Of a DNA stretch of 61,419 bases, positions 17,926-26,578 are shown one piece after another. This DNA comes from Fimadaptatus sp050946055. Its GTDB lineage: Bacteria; Bacillota; Clostridia; Christensenellales; Aristaeellaceae. Below the pieces are notes generated by a model. It was given only the letters and a program-made list of their open reading frames with translations, had not been told where the DNA came from and made no database searches. A program made the position numbers and the translations under genes. Position 1 is the first letter of the stretch; each line of letters opens with the position of its first letter. Location of the stretch: assembly GCA_050946055.1 (NCBI GenBank), contig JBMNUB010000013.1:1-61419 (forward strand). The letters run 5' to 3'.

Positions 17926-18168
17926 CCTTTTGGACGCATGCGGCTAGATAAAAGTTTCAAGTGCGCGGCCTTTGTGAACCGGCCCGCGCGCAGGGCGGGC
18001 ATGCGCGCTGTGGACGGGGCAAAGGCGGGCCGGGCTGAGCGCGGCGCGGCCTTAAAAAAGAAAATCCATATGGCAAGGCGAGTGCGTTAGGCCGGGCGCT
18101 TCGCAGCGCCGAATGCCCCAAAACCCGCGGAATACCGGCGCTTATGCGTGAAGTTTTGGTTGCAATGG
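17926..18168. other. Non-coding divergent interval
   Basis: GC-rich; no gene or convincing structure seen. Confidence 0.4.
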
Positions 18169-18197
18169 TTGTAATTGGACGCGCTTAGTGATATAAT
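18169..18197 (+). promoter_or_regulatory. Promoter of the rimP-nusA-infB operon
   Basis: TTGTAA (18169-18174), 17-bp spacer, TATAAT (18192-18197), with TGA before TATAAT giving an extended -10. Confidence 0.75.
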
Positions 18198-18204
18198 ATC
18201 CGGG

Positions 18205-18310
18205 AGAGATCATGCGCGCGCAGAGTCGGTTCTGCATGCGGGCGCGCTGAGACAGCCGCGTGGCGTCGTTTGCATTTTGAAAGAGCGGATGATTACCCGC
18301 TCTTTATTGT
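18205..18310 (+). promoter_or_regulatory. Structured rimP leader with a possible attenuator
   Basis: The 150-nt leader of rimP holds two kinds of structure. GCAGA...TCTGC lies inside GCGCGC...GCGCGC (about 18210-18250). A terminator-like hairpin AAAGAGCGG/CCGCTCTTT (18280-18288 with 18297-18305) is followed by ATTGTTG. The nusA operon is autoregulated in other bacteria, so early termination here is plausible. The exact switch is inference. Confidence 0.55.
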
Positions 18311-18355
18311 TGAATGCGCGAGGATTGCGGTTGCATATTATGGGGAGGTGTGCGC

Positions 18356-18913
18356 ATGGCCGCACGGGCAAAGAAGCCGGCGCAGTCGCTCACTGAAGTG
18401 AAGCGCAGGGCGGAGCAGGATGCGCTTTCGCTGGGACTGGAGCTTATAGACGTGGCCATAGCGAAGGAAAGCACCGGCAGCGTACTGCGCTTTACGATAG
18501 ACCGAGATTCGGTGGAGGGCGTGTCGCTGGATGACTGCGAGACATTCCACCGCCGGGCGATAAAGTACGCGCAGGATATCGATTACGACTATATGGAAGT
18601 CACCTCGCCCGGGGCGGACAGGCCGCTCAAGCGCGATCGCGACTTTGAGCGCGCGCTGGGTCAGCTGGTCGAGGTGCGCTTTTACCGGCAGATGGATGGA
18701 ATCAAGCAGCTGCGCGGTCGTCTGGCGTCGTTCGACGCGGAGGCGCTGGAGCTGGACGTGGCGGGCGATATGAGGCGCGTGCTGCGCACCGATGCGGCTC
18801 TTGTAAGGCTGGCGCTTGACGATGACGAGTTCCTAAGCCCTGTGTTTGAGGAGCTTGAGCAGGAGCGCGGCGACGATCAGGGCGATCAGGATGGAGGAGA
18901 TTCGGGAACATGA
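18356..18913 (+). CDS. rimP: Ribosome maturation factor RimP
   Basis: This 185-aa protein has the RimP N-terminal alpha/beta domain (LGLELIDVAIAKESTGSVLR) with the DCETFHRRA and MEVTSPGADRPLKRDRDFERALG signatures, and a C-terminal SH3-like barrel. It adds an acidic low-complexity tail (GDDQGDQDGGDSG), which makes it longer than the usual 150 aa. RimP helps assemble the 30S ribosomal subunit. The start at 18356 has GGGGAGG at 18342-18348. Its stop overlaps the nusA start (ATGA), so the two are translationally coupled. Confidence 0.95.
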   Translation: MAARAKKPAQSLTEVKRRAEQDALSLGLELIDVAIAKESTGSVLRFTIDRDSVEGVSLDDCETFHRRAIKYAQDIDYDYMEVTSPGADRPLKRDRDFERALGQLVEVRFYRQMDGIKQLRGRLASFDAEALELDVAGDMRRVLRTDAALVRLALDDDEFLSPVFEELEQERGDDQGDQDGGDSGT

Positions 18914-20058
18914 GTTCGGAATTTATCAGCGCGCTGGACGCGCTTACAAAGGAGCGCAATATAGACAGGGACGTGCTGCTAAGCGCGATAGAGGCCGCGC
19001 TGATATCTGCCTATAAGCGCAATTACAACGCGGGTAACGTGCGAGTGGCCATAGATTCCACCACCGGCGACGTGCAGGTATTCGCGCGCAAGATAGTGGT
19101 GGAGCAGGTCGAGAACGAGAACATGGAGATGTCGCTGGACGCGGCGCATCAGATACGCCCACACTATCAGGTGGGCGATCTGGTCGAAGTCGAGGTCACT
19201 CCGCGCAAGTTTGGCCGCATAGCTGCGCAGACCGCCAAACAGGTGGTGGTGCAGCGCATACGCGAGGCCGAGCGCGGCATAATCTACAACGAATATGTCG
19301 AAAAGGAAAACGAGATACTGACCGCGCTGGTTGAGCGTCTGGAAGGTAAGCAGGTCATGGTAGAGCTGGGCCGCACTCAGGGTCTGCTGGACGTGTCGCA
19401 GCAGATGCCGGGCGAGGAGTATCACGTGAACGACCGCCTCAAGGTATATGTGCTTGAGGTGCAGCGCCAGTCCAAGGGCGCGCAGGTGATGGTCAGCCGC
19501 GTGCATCCGGGTCTGGTAAAGCGCCTGTTCGAGATAGAGGTGCCTGAGATACGCGACGGTATAGTGCTGATAAAGTCGATTGCCCGCGAGGCCGGCTTCC
19601 GCACCAAGATGGCCGTTACCTCCACCGACTCCATGGTCGATCCTGTAGGCTCCTGCGTGGGCCCGCGCGGCATGCGCGTGGAGAACGTGGTGGCCGAGCT
19701 GAAGGATGAGAAGATTGACATAATCAAGTGGTCGGCCGATCCTCAGGAGTACATAGCCAACGCGCTCAACCCGGCGCGCGTGCTGTCGGTCTACGTGTCC
19801 GAAAAGGACAAGGCCGCGCGCGTAATAGTGCCGGACAACCAGCTCTCGCTTGCCATAGGCAAGGAGGGCCAGAACGCCCGCCTGGCGGCAAAGCTGACCG
19901 GCTGGCGCATAGACATAAAGAGCCAGAGCCAGGCCGAGGAAGCGCTGCTGGGCGCGGATGCGGCCGATGAGGCGGATAAGCCTGCAGACGCGCCCGAGAT
20001 GGAAGCGCCGGACATGCCGGAAGCTGAAGGCGAGACCGCTGCTCCTGCCGAAGAATAA
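18910..20058 (+). CDS. nusA: Transcription termination/antitermination factor NusA
   Basis: This 382-aa protein has the NusA domain order: an N-terminal RNA-polymerase-binding domain (1-125), an S1 domain (about 130-200), then KH1 and KH2 (VGPRGMRVENVVAEL, and IGKEGQNARLAAKLTGW). It lacks the long acidic repeats of enterobacteria and ends in an Ala/Glu/Asp-rich tail. NusA binds RNA polymerase and nascent RNA to modulate pausing and termination. It overlaps rimP by four bases and is followed by rnpM 50 bp later. Confidence 0.97.
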   Translation: MSSEFISALDALTKERNIDRDVLLSAIEAALISAYKRNYNAGNVRVAIDSTTGDVQVFARKIVVEQVENENMEMSLDAAHQIRPHYQVGDLVEVEVTPRKFGRIAAQTAKQVVVQRIREAERGIIYNEYVEKENEILTALVERLEGKQVMVELGRTQGLLDVSQQMPGEEYHVNDRLKVYVLEVQRQSKGAQVMVSRVHPGLVKRLFEIEVPEIRDGIVLIKSIAREAGFRTKMAVTSTDSMVDPVGSCVGPRGMRVENVVAELKDEKIDIIKWSADPQEYIANALNPARVLSVYVSEKDKAARVIVPDNQLSLAIGKEGQNARLAAKLTGWRIDIKSQSQAEEALLGADAADEADKPADAPEMEAPDMPEAEGETAAPAEE

Positions 20059-20108
20059 AGCCCTGAGCGATCAATGGGGCGCCGCGTGCGCCCGGAAGGG
20101 AGGGACAT

Positions 20109-20408
20109 ATGCCGCTGAAGCCCAAGAAGATACCCATGCGCATGTGCGTGGGCTGTCGCGAGATGAAGCCCAAGCGCGAGATGGCGCGCATAGTCCGCTC
20201 ACCCGAAGGCGTTATCGCGCTGGACAGGGTGGGGCGCGCGCCCGGCAGAGGCGCATATATCTGCCATGACCCCGAATGCCTCAAGAAGGCGATGAAGGCC
20301 AATCTGCTGGCCAAGGCGTTTGAGTGCCAGGTGGACAGAGCGGTCTATCAGCAGCTCATGACCGAACTCGGCCATGAGGCAGGCGATGCGCCGGGAGGCG
20401 GCGCTTGA
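20109..20408 (+). CDS. rnpM: YlxR-family RNA-binding protein RnpM
   Basis: This 99-aa basic protein has the DUF448 signature: MRMCVGCREMKPKREM at the start, then GRAPGRGAYICHDPECLKKA. The family binds RNA and in Bacillus modulates RNase P. The conserved operon position between nusA and infB supports the call. AGGGAGG lies just upstream of the ATG. The stop codon overlaps the TTG start of ylxQ, so coupling is likely. Confidence 0.92.
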   Translation: MPLKPKKIPMRMCVGCREMKPKREMARIVRSPEGVIALDRVGRAPGRGAYICHDPECLKKAMKANLLAKAFECQVDRAVYQQLMTELGHEAGDAPGGGA

Positions 20409-20728
20409 CCGCGCACGACGCGCCCGGCCTTGTGGGGCTGGCGATGCGCGCAGGCAAGCTCACCTTGGGGGAACAGGGCTGCCTTGATGTGATAAGATCA
20501 GACAGGGCGGCGCTCATTTTGATCGACGAGGGGGTATCGCCCGGCACGTTAAAGAAGTTCCGCGACGCTTCGGCGTTTCACCATGTGGAAATGGTGATGC
20601 TGAAGGCCGGTCAACTGGGGCGCTCGGTTGGCAAACCGAACCGCAGGACCGCCGTCGTGCAGGATGCAAAACTTGCCGAGGGCATATTGCGGGGCATAGA
20701 GAATATGGCTCGCAGCGAGATCCAATGA
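20405..20728 (+). CDS. ylxQ: L7Ae-family ribosome-associated protein YlxQ
   Basis: This 107-aa protein resembles the L7Ae/L30e/Gadd45 fold proteins that sit between ylxR and infB in Firmicutes: LVGLAMRAGKLTLGEQGCLDVIRS, then an AALILIDEGVSPGT strand. Members bind kink-turn RNA. It starts with TTG at 20405, sharing bases with the stop of rnpM; no other start fits the conserved N-terminus. It lies in the operon with infB 47 bp downstream. Confidence 0.88.
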   Translation: MTAHDAPGLVGLAMRAGKLTLGEQGCLDVIRSDRAALILIDEGVSPGTLKKFRDASAFHHVEMVMLKAGQLGRSVGKPNRRTAVVQDAKLAEGILRGIENMARSEIQ

Positions 20729-20775
20729 TATTTAGAGTATTTACCGATTGCAATACGCGGGGGTGCATAATTTAG

Positions 20776-23505
20776 ATGGCCAAAGTCAAGGTACAGGACG
20801 CTACAAAGGAAGTTTCATCCGGCGCGGGCCGGCTGCTGGAAAGCGTAGCCCGGTCGCGCAAGCAGGCGCAGGATGCAGTGCGCGCTCTTAAGGCGCTTGA
20901 GGAAAAGCTGACTGCCAGCGAAACTCAGAAGCAGGAGGAAAAGCGTCGCGACGCGCGCGTTGAGGCGCCCGTGTTCATGAACGCCTTCTCCTCCGATCAG
21001 TTTGCGGCGCAGAACGAGGCGGCTCAGAGCGCAGCCGAGGCTGCTTCCCGTGCTGCCCGTCAGGACGAAGCACCGGCGCAGTCCGCCCCGGCACAGCCCG
21101 CCCCGGCGCGTCAGGATAGGCCCGCTCAGCCCGAGCAGCGCCCGCAACAGGCTGCGCGCGCGCCGCAGGGCGATCGCCGTCCCGCGCCTCAGGGCGCGAG
21201 ACCGCAGGGTCCGTATGGCCGTCCGGTGAACGCGGGCGACCGTCAGGGCCCGTATGGCCGTCCGGTGAACGCGGGCGACCGTCAGGGTCCGTATGGCCGT
21301 CCGGTGAACGCGGGCGACCGTCAGGGTCCGTATGGCCGTCCGGTGAATGCGGGCGACCGTCAGGGTCCGTATGGCCGTCCGGCACAGGGTGGTCAGTTTG
21401 GCCGTCCCGCTCAGGCGGGCGGCGCAGGCAGGCCGCAGGGCGACCGTCCCGCGCGTCCCGGCATGGGCGGCAGACCCGCTGCCGGCGGTGCGCCGCGCGG
21501 CGGCATGGGCTCCCGTCCCATGGGCGCGCGCAAGTCCGGCCCGGAACTCGCTCCCACGGTCGAGAAGGAGCGCGTATCCAATTACGATCCCAACAAGAAG
21601 AACTACGTGCGCCAGCATGATCCTGAGCATGTAGCCAAGAATCGCCGCCAGCTGGCCCGCAGCGCCGCGCCTTCCTACATGGACGACGAGTTTGTGCGCG
21701 GCGGCAAGCGCGCCAAGGGCAAGAAGAATGTGGTCAAGCAGGAGCCCATCAAGATAGAGAAGGCCTTCATGACCGCCGAGCGCATAACCGTGCGCGATCT
21801 GTCCGAGCGCATAGGCAAGCCCGCCGGTGAGATAATAAAGAAGCTGATGGGTCTGGACATAATGGCCACCATCAACTCCGATCTGGATTACGACACGGCG
21901 CTGCTGGTCTGCTCCGACTTCGGCATAGAGCTGGAGCTGAAGCTGGACAAGACCGCCGAGGACTTCCTCAGCGATGAGGACGTTGAGGACGATGAGAGCA
22001 AGCTGCAGAAGCGCCCGCCGGTCATAACCATAATGGGCCACGTTGACCACGGCAAGACTTCCCTGCTGGACTACATCCGCAAGACCCGCGTAACTGCAAG
22101 CGAGGCCGGCGGCATAACCCAGCACATAGGCGCTTACACCGTCAAGGTGAACGATCAGCAGATAACCTTCCTCGATACCCCCGGTCACGAGGCCTTTACC
22201 GCCATGCGCGCTCGCGGCGCTCAGTGTACCGACATAGCCATACTGGTCGTGGCCGCCGATGACGGCGTAATGCCCCAGACCATAGAGGCCATAAACCACG
22301 CCAAGGCCGCCAAGGTGCCGATAATCGTGGCGATAAACAAGTGCGACCGCCAGGGCGCTGATCCCGACCGCATAAAGACCCAGCTCACCGAGTACGGCCT
22401 TGTGTGCGAGGATTGGGGCGGCGATACCATAATGGTGCCGATATCGGCGCTGACCGGCGACGGAATCGATTCGCTGCTGGAGATGGTAATACTTCAGTCC
22501 GAAGTGCTGGAACTCAAGGCCAACCCCGACCGCATGGCGCGCGGCATAATCGTAGAGGCGCGTCTGGACAAGGGCCGCGGCCCTGTGGCCACGGTGCTGG
22601 TGCAGAACGGCACCCTGCACACCGGCGACACCATAGTCGCTGGCACGGCTTATGGCCGCGTGCGCGCCATGGTCAGCGACCGCGGCGAGCGCGTGAACGA
22701 GGCCGGTCCCTCCACGCCTGTCGAGGTAATAGGCTTTAACGACGTTCCCGAGGCCGGCGATCAGATAAGCGCCGTCGAGGACGATCGTCTCAGCCGCCTT
22801 GTCGCCGAGGAGCGCAAGCAGAAGCTGCGCGCGGCGCTGGTCAAGAACGATTCCAAGGCTTCGCTGGACGATCTGTTCAACCAGATAGGCAACGGCGTGA
22901 AGGATTTGAACGTCATAATCAAGGCCGACGTTCAGGGCAGCGTCGAGGCAGTAAAGCAGTCACTGGAAAAGCTCAGCAACGAAGAGGTGCAGGTAAAGAG
23001 CATCCACGGCGGCGTGGGCGCGATAAACGAGACCGACGTAATGCTGGCCTCCGCTTCCAACGCCATAATCGTGGGCTTCAACGTGCGCCCCGACAGCAAG
23101 GCCGCTCAGCTGGCCGAGCGCGACCAGATAGACATACGCCTCTACCGCGTCATATACGACGCCATAGAGGAGATACAGGCCGCCATGAAGGGCATGCTGG
23201 CGCCCAAGTTCAAGGAAGTCATACTGGGTCACGTGCAGGTGCGCCAGACCTTCAAGGTGTCCGGCGTGGGTACCGTCGCGGGCGGCTATGTCACCGATGG
23301 CAAGATACAGCGCAACGCTCAGATACGCCTGCTGCGCGACAACATCGTCATACACGAGGGAAAGATCGATTCGCTCAAGCGCTTCAAGGACGACGCGCGT
23401 GAAGTCGCGCAGGGCTATGAATGCGGTATAGGCATCGAGAACTATAACGATATAAAGGAAAATGACGTTATAGAGTGCTTCGTGATGGAAGAGATAAAGA
23501 ACTAA
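20776..23505 (+). CDS. infB: Translation initiation factor IF-2
   Basis: This 909-aa protein has a long disordered N-terminal half (residues about 60-265, rich in Ala, Pro, Gln, Arg and Gly), an IF2_N domain (about 330-380) and a GTPase domain. The G1 motif GHVDHGKTS is at about 421-429, with DTPGHE (G3) and NKCD (G4). Domains II to IV follow. IF-2 places initiator tRNA on the ribosome. Four exact or near-exact 39-bp units at 21208-21363 encode GPYGRPVNAGDRQ, followed by a fifth partial unit. A terminator follows the gene, so rbfA probably needs some readthrough or its own promoter. Confidence 0.97.
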   Translation: MAKVKVQDATKEVSSGAGRLLESVARSRKQAQDAVRALKALEEKLTASETQKQEEKRRDARVEAPVFMNAFSSDQFAAQNEAAQSAAEAASRAARQDEAPAQSAPAQPAPARQDRPAQPEQRPQQAARAPQGDRRPAPQGARPQGPYGRPVNAGDRQGPYGRPVNAGDRQGPYGRPVNAGDRQGPYGRPVNAGDRQGPYGRPAQGGQFGRPAQAGGAGRPQGDRPARPGMGGRPAAGGAPRGGMGSRPMGARKSGPELAPTVEKERVSNYDPNKKNYVRQHDPEHVAKNRRQLARSAAPSYMDDEFVRGGKRAKGKKNVVKQEPIKIEKAFMTAERITVRDLSERIGKPAGEIIKKLMGLDIMATINSDLDYDTALLVCSDFGIELELKLDKTAEDFLSDEDVEDDESKLQKRPPVITIMGHVDHGKTSLLDYIRKTRVTASEAGGITQHIGAYTVKVNDQQITFLDTPGHEAFTAMRARGAQCTDIAILVVAADDGVMPQTIEAINHAKAAKVPIIVAINKCDRQGADPDRIKTQLTEYGLVCEDWGGDTIMVPISALTGDGIDSLLEMVILQSEVLELKANPDRMARGIIVEARLDKGRGPVATVLVQNGTLHTGDTIVAGTAYGRVRAMVSDRGERVNEAGPSTPVEVIGFNDVPEAGDQISAVEDDRLSRLVAEERKQKLRAALVKNDSKASLDDLFNQIGNGVKDLNVIIKADVQGSVEAVKQSLEKLSNEEVQVKSIHGGVGAINETDVMLASASNAIIVGFNVRPDSKAAQLAERDQIDIRLYRVIYDAIEEIQAAMKGMLAPKFKEVILGHVQVRQTFKVSGVGTVAGGYVTDGKIQRNAQIRLLRDNIVIHEGKIDSLKRFKDDAREVAQGYECGIGIENYNDIKENDVIECFVMEEIKN
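21208..21390 (+). repeat. 39-bp in-frame tandem repeat within infB
   Basis: Four units of 39 bp (starting at 21208, 21247, 21286 and 21325) and part of a fifth encode 13-residue GPYGRPVNAGDRQ repeats in the disordered N-terminal region of IF-2. The units differ at only a few silent positions, so the array is recent or homogenised. Confidence 0.9.
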
Positions 23506-23511
23506 GGCTTG

Positions 23512-23545
23512 GCCGCGCACGGGCATAGGACTGTGCGCGGCTTTT
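23512..23545 (+). terminator. Intrinsic terminator after infB
   Basis: GCCGCGCAC (23512-23520) pairs with GTGCGCGGC (23533-23541), followed by TTTT. It separates rimP-infB from rbfA-ribF. Confidence 0.75.
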
Positions 23546-23832
23546 GGCACTTTACCTAAATGGCGCTATGCCCATGCGGATATGACGCGATGCATATTAG
23601 CCGGTGATGGGATAATGCAATGCGCATCTATGCGAGAGCAGCAATGCATGCGAGCCGGCAATGAGCTGATGCAATGCACATTAGCCTACAACGCGGCAGG
23701 TGCGCAAACTGACCTTGCATTGTGAAACTGCGCCCGCAGAGCATGGGCATGCGCTGCACACGGCGGTAATGACGCCGCGACCAACTCTCCCGCAGCCGCT
23801 TGCGCGCGGGAGGCGATTTGAGGAGATATATC
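23546..23832. other. Interval between infB terminator and rbfA
   Basis: Contains imperfect short direct repeats built on GATGCAATGCACATTAGCC (about 23587-23695) and a CTCCCGC/GCGGGAG hairpin near 23789. No clear promoter for rbfA was found. Confidence 0.4.
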
Positions 23833-24204
23833 ATGGCATATAATAGGATAGACCGCATATCGGAGGAAGTGCGCCGCGAGCTGGACAAGCTGCTGCGCGA
23901 GGACATGCGCGACCCGCGATTTGCAGGCACGTTTTCGATAACGCATGCCGACGTGACGCGCGATCTGCGCTACTGCAAGGTGTATGTGAGCGTGCTGGAG
24001 CCTGAGTGCCGCAAAGGCACTATGGAGGCGCTCAAGAGCGCGGCGGGCTTCCTGCGCCGCGAGCTGGGCAGGCGCGTAGACCTGCGCTACACGCCCGAAC
24101 TGATATTTGAACTGGACAACAACATGGAATACGCCAGCCGTATGACTAAACTTATAGACGAGGCGGTGAAAAGGGATGCCTCAAGAGCTGAACAGCAGGA
24201 TTGA
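23833..24204 (+). CDS. rbfA: Ribosome-binding factor A
   Basis: This 123-aa KH-like protein starts MAYNRIDRISEEVRRELDKLL and contains the family blocks DPRFAGTFSITHADVTRDLRYCKVYVS and LGRRVDLRYTPELIFELDNN. RbfA binds the 30S subunit during late assembly of 16S rRNA. The ATG at 23833 has GAGGAG upstream; an earlier in-frame start at 23800 is not needed. The gene's end overlaps the next gene by 29 bases. Confidence 0.95.
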   Translation: MAYNRIDRISEEVRRELDKLLREDMRDPRFAGTFSITHADVTRDLRYCKVYVSVLEPECRKGTMEALKSAAGFLRRELGRRVDLRYTPELIFELDNNMEYASRMTKLIDEAVKRDASRAEQQD

Positions 24205-25159
24205 CTCCCCGGCCGCGCTGGCTGAGTGGATACGCAAGCACGACGACATAGGCGTGGTCTGCCATGTATCGCCCGACGGCGATACGCTGGGCAGCGCGCT
24301 GGCGCTGGCAGAGGGGCTGCGCGCGCTGGGCAAGAACGCCTGCACGCTCTGTCAGGACGAGATACCGCGCATGTATCACTTCATGAGCGGCGCCATGGAC
24401 ATATGCACGCCCGAATCTGCGCCGTTTATGATACGCTCGGCGCTGTTTTCCGACGTGAGCGACGAAAAGCGCGCCGGAAGCTGCCTCATGCCCGAGGTGC
24501 GCGAGCGTGCGCTGATAGATCATCACGCGACCAATCCCGCCTTCTGCGATGTCAATGTGATAGACGGCAGGGCGGCGGCGACCAGCGTGATGGTGGCCGA
24601 ACTCATGGACAGGCTGCGCGTGCCGCTCACGCCCAGCATGGCCGAGAACCTGTACGTGGGCATAACCACGGACACCGGCAACTTCAACTACAAGTCCACC
24701 GATGGCCGCACGCTGCGCGCTGCCGCCAAGTGTCTGGATGCGGGCGCGGATGCCGACAAGGTGACGCGGCTGATGTTCAGACTGCGCAGCGTGCCGCGCA
24801 CGCAGCTGCTGGGCGCGGCAGTATCGCAGATGGAGCTGCTGCTGGGCGGCAGGCTGGCCGTGTTCAAGGTCAGCCGCCTGATGATGGACGAGTTCGGCGC
24901 GAGCGAGGCCGACTGCGAGGGCATAGTCAATTACGGCATAGAGACAGAAGGCGTGCGCGTGTCCGTGCTGCTGCGCGAGCAAAACGGCGGCGTCAAGGCG
25001 TCGCTGCGCGCGCTGGATGGCGTGGACGTGAGCCGCGTGGCCGTGCGCCATGGCGGCGGCGGACATGCGGCGGCGGCGGGCTGCTCGCTGAGCGGCGGTC
25101 TGGATGAATGCGCCGCGATGCTGGTGCCGGAATTGGCCGAGGAGATAGACAGGGCATGA
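24176..25159 (+). CDS. nrnA: DHH-family phosphoesterase (NrnA-like oligoribonuclease/pAp phosphatase)
   Basis: This 327-aa protein has the DHH/DHHA1 arrangement of NrnA. SPDGDTLGSALAL corresponds to the first metal-binding motif. The DHH motif is in IDHHATNPAFCDVN, and VGITTDTGNFNYKST is the third. A C-terminal DHHA1 domain ends with the GGGGHAAAAG substrate-binding loop. NrnA degrades short RNA oligomers and 3'-phosphoadenosine 5'-phosphate. The ATG at 24176 overlaps rbfA by 29 bases; this rbfA-nrnA-truB-ribF order is common in Firmicutes. Confidence 0.9.
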   Translation: MPQELNSRIDSPAALAEWIRKHDDIGVVCHVSPDGDTLGSALALAEGLRALGKNACTLCQDEIPRMYHFMSGAMDICTPESAPFMIRSALFSDVSDEKRAGSCLMPEVRERALIDHHATNPAFCDVNVIDGRAAATSVMVAELMDRLRVPLTPSMAENLYVGITTDTGNFNYKSTDGRTLRAAAKCLDAGADADKVTRLMFRLRSVPRTQLLGAAVSQMELLLGGRLAVFKVSRLMMDEFGASEADCEGIVNYGIETEGVRVSVLLREQNGGVKASLRALDGVDVSRVAVRHGGGGHAAAAGCSLSGGLDECAAMLVPELAEEIDRA

Positions 25160-25486
25160 CAGGGAAGGAACGCGCGGCTGGGCCAGTTCGCATTTGAGCT
25201 GGCACGTGACAGGGATGTCTGCGCATCAGTGACGGCGTGCACATGAGACTGCGCGTGACGGAACGGACAGACATCTTAGCTGGCATGCGGCATGGCGGTT
25301 CTGCGCCGGTATGCCGTGCATCGAGCGGCGCGCAAGGCGCTGACTGTATGTGAACGGGCGCAGGCATGCTGTGCGCTGCGCCTATCTGCATGCACAGCCA
25401 TATGCCAGGACTTAGCATAGATATTGCCCCGGTGCGGGGCGCATACTGCCGCGCGTTCAAGCGCGGCATTTGACGATGAGGTGAAG
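25160..25486. other. Non-coding interval before truB
   Basis: No gene, promoter or structure with adequate support. Confidence 0.4.
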
Positions 25487-26578
25487 ATGGACGGATTCAT
25501 AAACCTGCTCAAGCCGCCGGGCATGACGTCGTCGGACGCGGTGGTGTTCGTGCGCAAGCGCCTGCCGCGAGGCACCAAGGTGGGTCACGCCGGTACGCTC
25601 GACCCGGAAGCGGCGGGAGTGCTGCCGGTTATGGTGGGGCGCGCCGCCCGGCTGAGCGACTACATAATGAGCGGCGAGAAGGAATACATATGCGAGATAG
25701 CGCTGGGCGCGGCTACGGATACGCAGGATGCACAGGGCGCGTTGGTGGGCGAGCGGCATGAACCGGCCGATGCCGGTGCCGTGCGCGCCGTGCTTAGCCA
25801 GTTCACGGGCGACATAATGCAGCGCCCCAGCGCGTACAGCGCGCTCAAGCAGGGCGGCAAGCGCCTGTGCGACATAGCGCGCGCGGGCGGCGAGGTCAAT
25901 GTCCAGCCGCGCCCGGTTACCATATTCGAGCTGGAATACCTCTGCCAGAGCGCGCCCGACGGCCATATGCTGCGCGTGCGCTGCTCCAAAGGCACGTATA
26001 TACGCGCGCTGTGCGATGACATAGGCCGCGCGCTGGGATGCGGCGCGCACATGCGCTTCCTGCTGCGCACGCTGAGCGCGGGGTTTCATCTGGACGATGC
26101 CTGCACTCTGGAGGAGCTGGACGCGGATATCGCCGCGCACATCAGTCCCATAGATGCGCCGATAATGCACATGCCCATGGTACTGGCGGGCGAGGAGCTG
26201 TATGCGCGCGTGCGCTGCGGCAACCGATTGCCGGTAGATGAGCTGCGCGGCGATGTGGGCGGGGATGGCGTGCGCAGATTGTATGTGCGCCGCCCGCAGT
26301 GCGAAGCGCGCGCAGAGTGCGGCGCAAATGCGGGCGAGGGGGCGCGCTGCGGGTGCGATGCCGTTGAAGAAGCAAGCTGCGTATGCGCTGCAAATGCTGA
26401 AACGTCGGCACACTGCGCGCCCGAAGCCGCAGCTCAGGATGCGGCTGTGCAGCCGGTCAGCGCACTGGGCGCGCCGCTGGTGGGCTATGCCTTTGCGGGC
26501 ATAGTGGAGCGCGACGGCGACGAGATGCGCTTTAGGGCCATGCTGCTGGATGCGGAGGATGGACATGCGGGTATTTGA
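25487..26578 (+). CDS. truB: tRNA pseudouridine-55 synthase TruB, with a Cys-rich insertion
   Basis: This 363-aa protein has all TruB motifs: the N-terminal INLLKPPGMTSSDAV, the catalytic HAGTLDPEAAGVLP (Asp about 39), RPSAYSALK, and RVRCSKGTYIRALCDDIG. It makes pseudouridine 55 in the T-loop of tRNAs. It is about 60 residues longer than usual because of a Cys/Ala/Glu-rich low-complexity stretch at about residues 270-325 (26294-26460) inside the C-terminal PUA-like domain. That stretch is encoded by imperfect short repeats. The start at 25487 has GAGGTGA. The gene overlaps ribF by 14 bases. Confidence 0.93.
   Translation: MDGFINLLKPPGMTSSDAVVFVRKRLPRGTKVGHAGTLDPEAAGVLPVMVGRAARLSDYIMSGEKEYICEIALGAATDTQDAQGALVGERHEPADAGAVRAVLSQFTGDIMQRPSAYSALKQGGKRLCDIARAGGEVNVQPRPVTIFELEYLCQSAPDGHMLRVRCSKGTYIRALCDDIGRALGCGAHMRFLLRTLSAGFHLDDACTLEELDADIAAHISPIDAPIMHMPMVLAGEELYARVRCGNRLPVDELRGDVGGDGVRRLYVRRPQCEARAECGANAGEGARCGCDAVEEASCVCAANAETSAHCAPEAAAQDAAVQPVSALGAPLVGYAFAGIVERDGDEMRFRAMLLDAEDGHAGI

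Noticed and set aside
20815..22620. An open frame of about 600 codons antisense to infB
   Set aside because: Shadow of the IF-2 gene; repeats in it mirror the infB 39-bp units.
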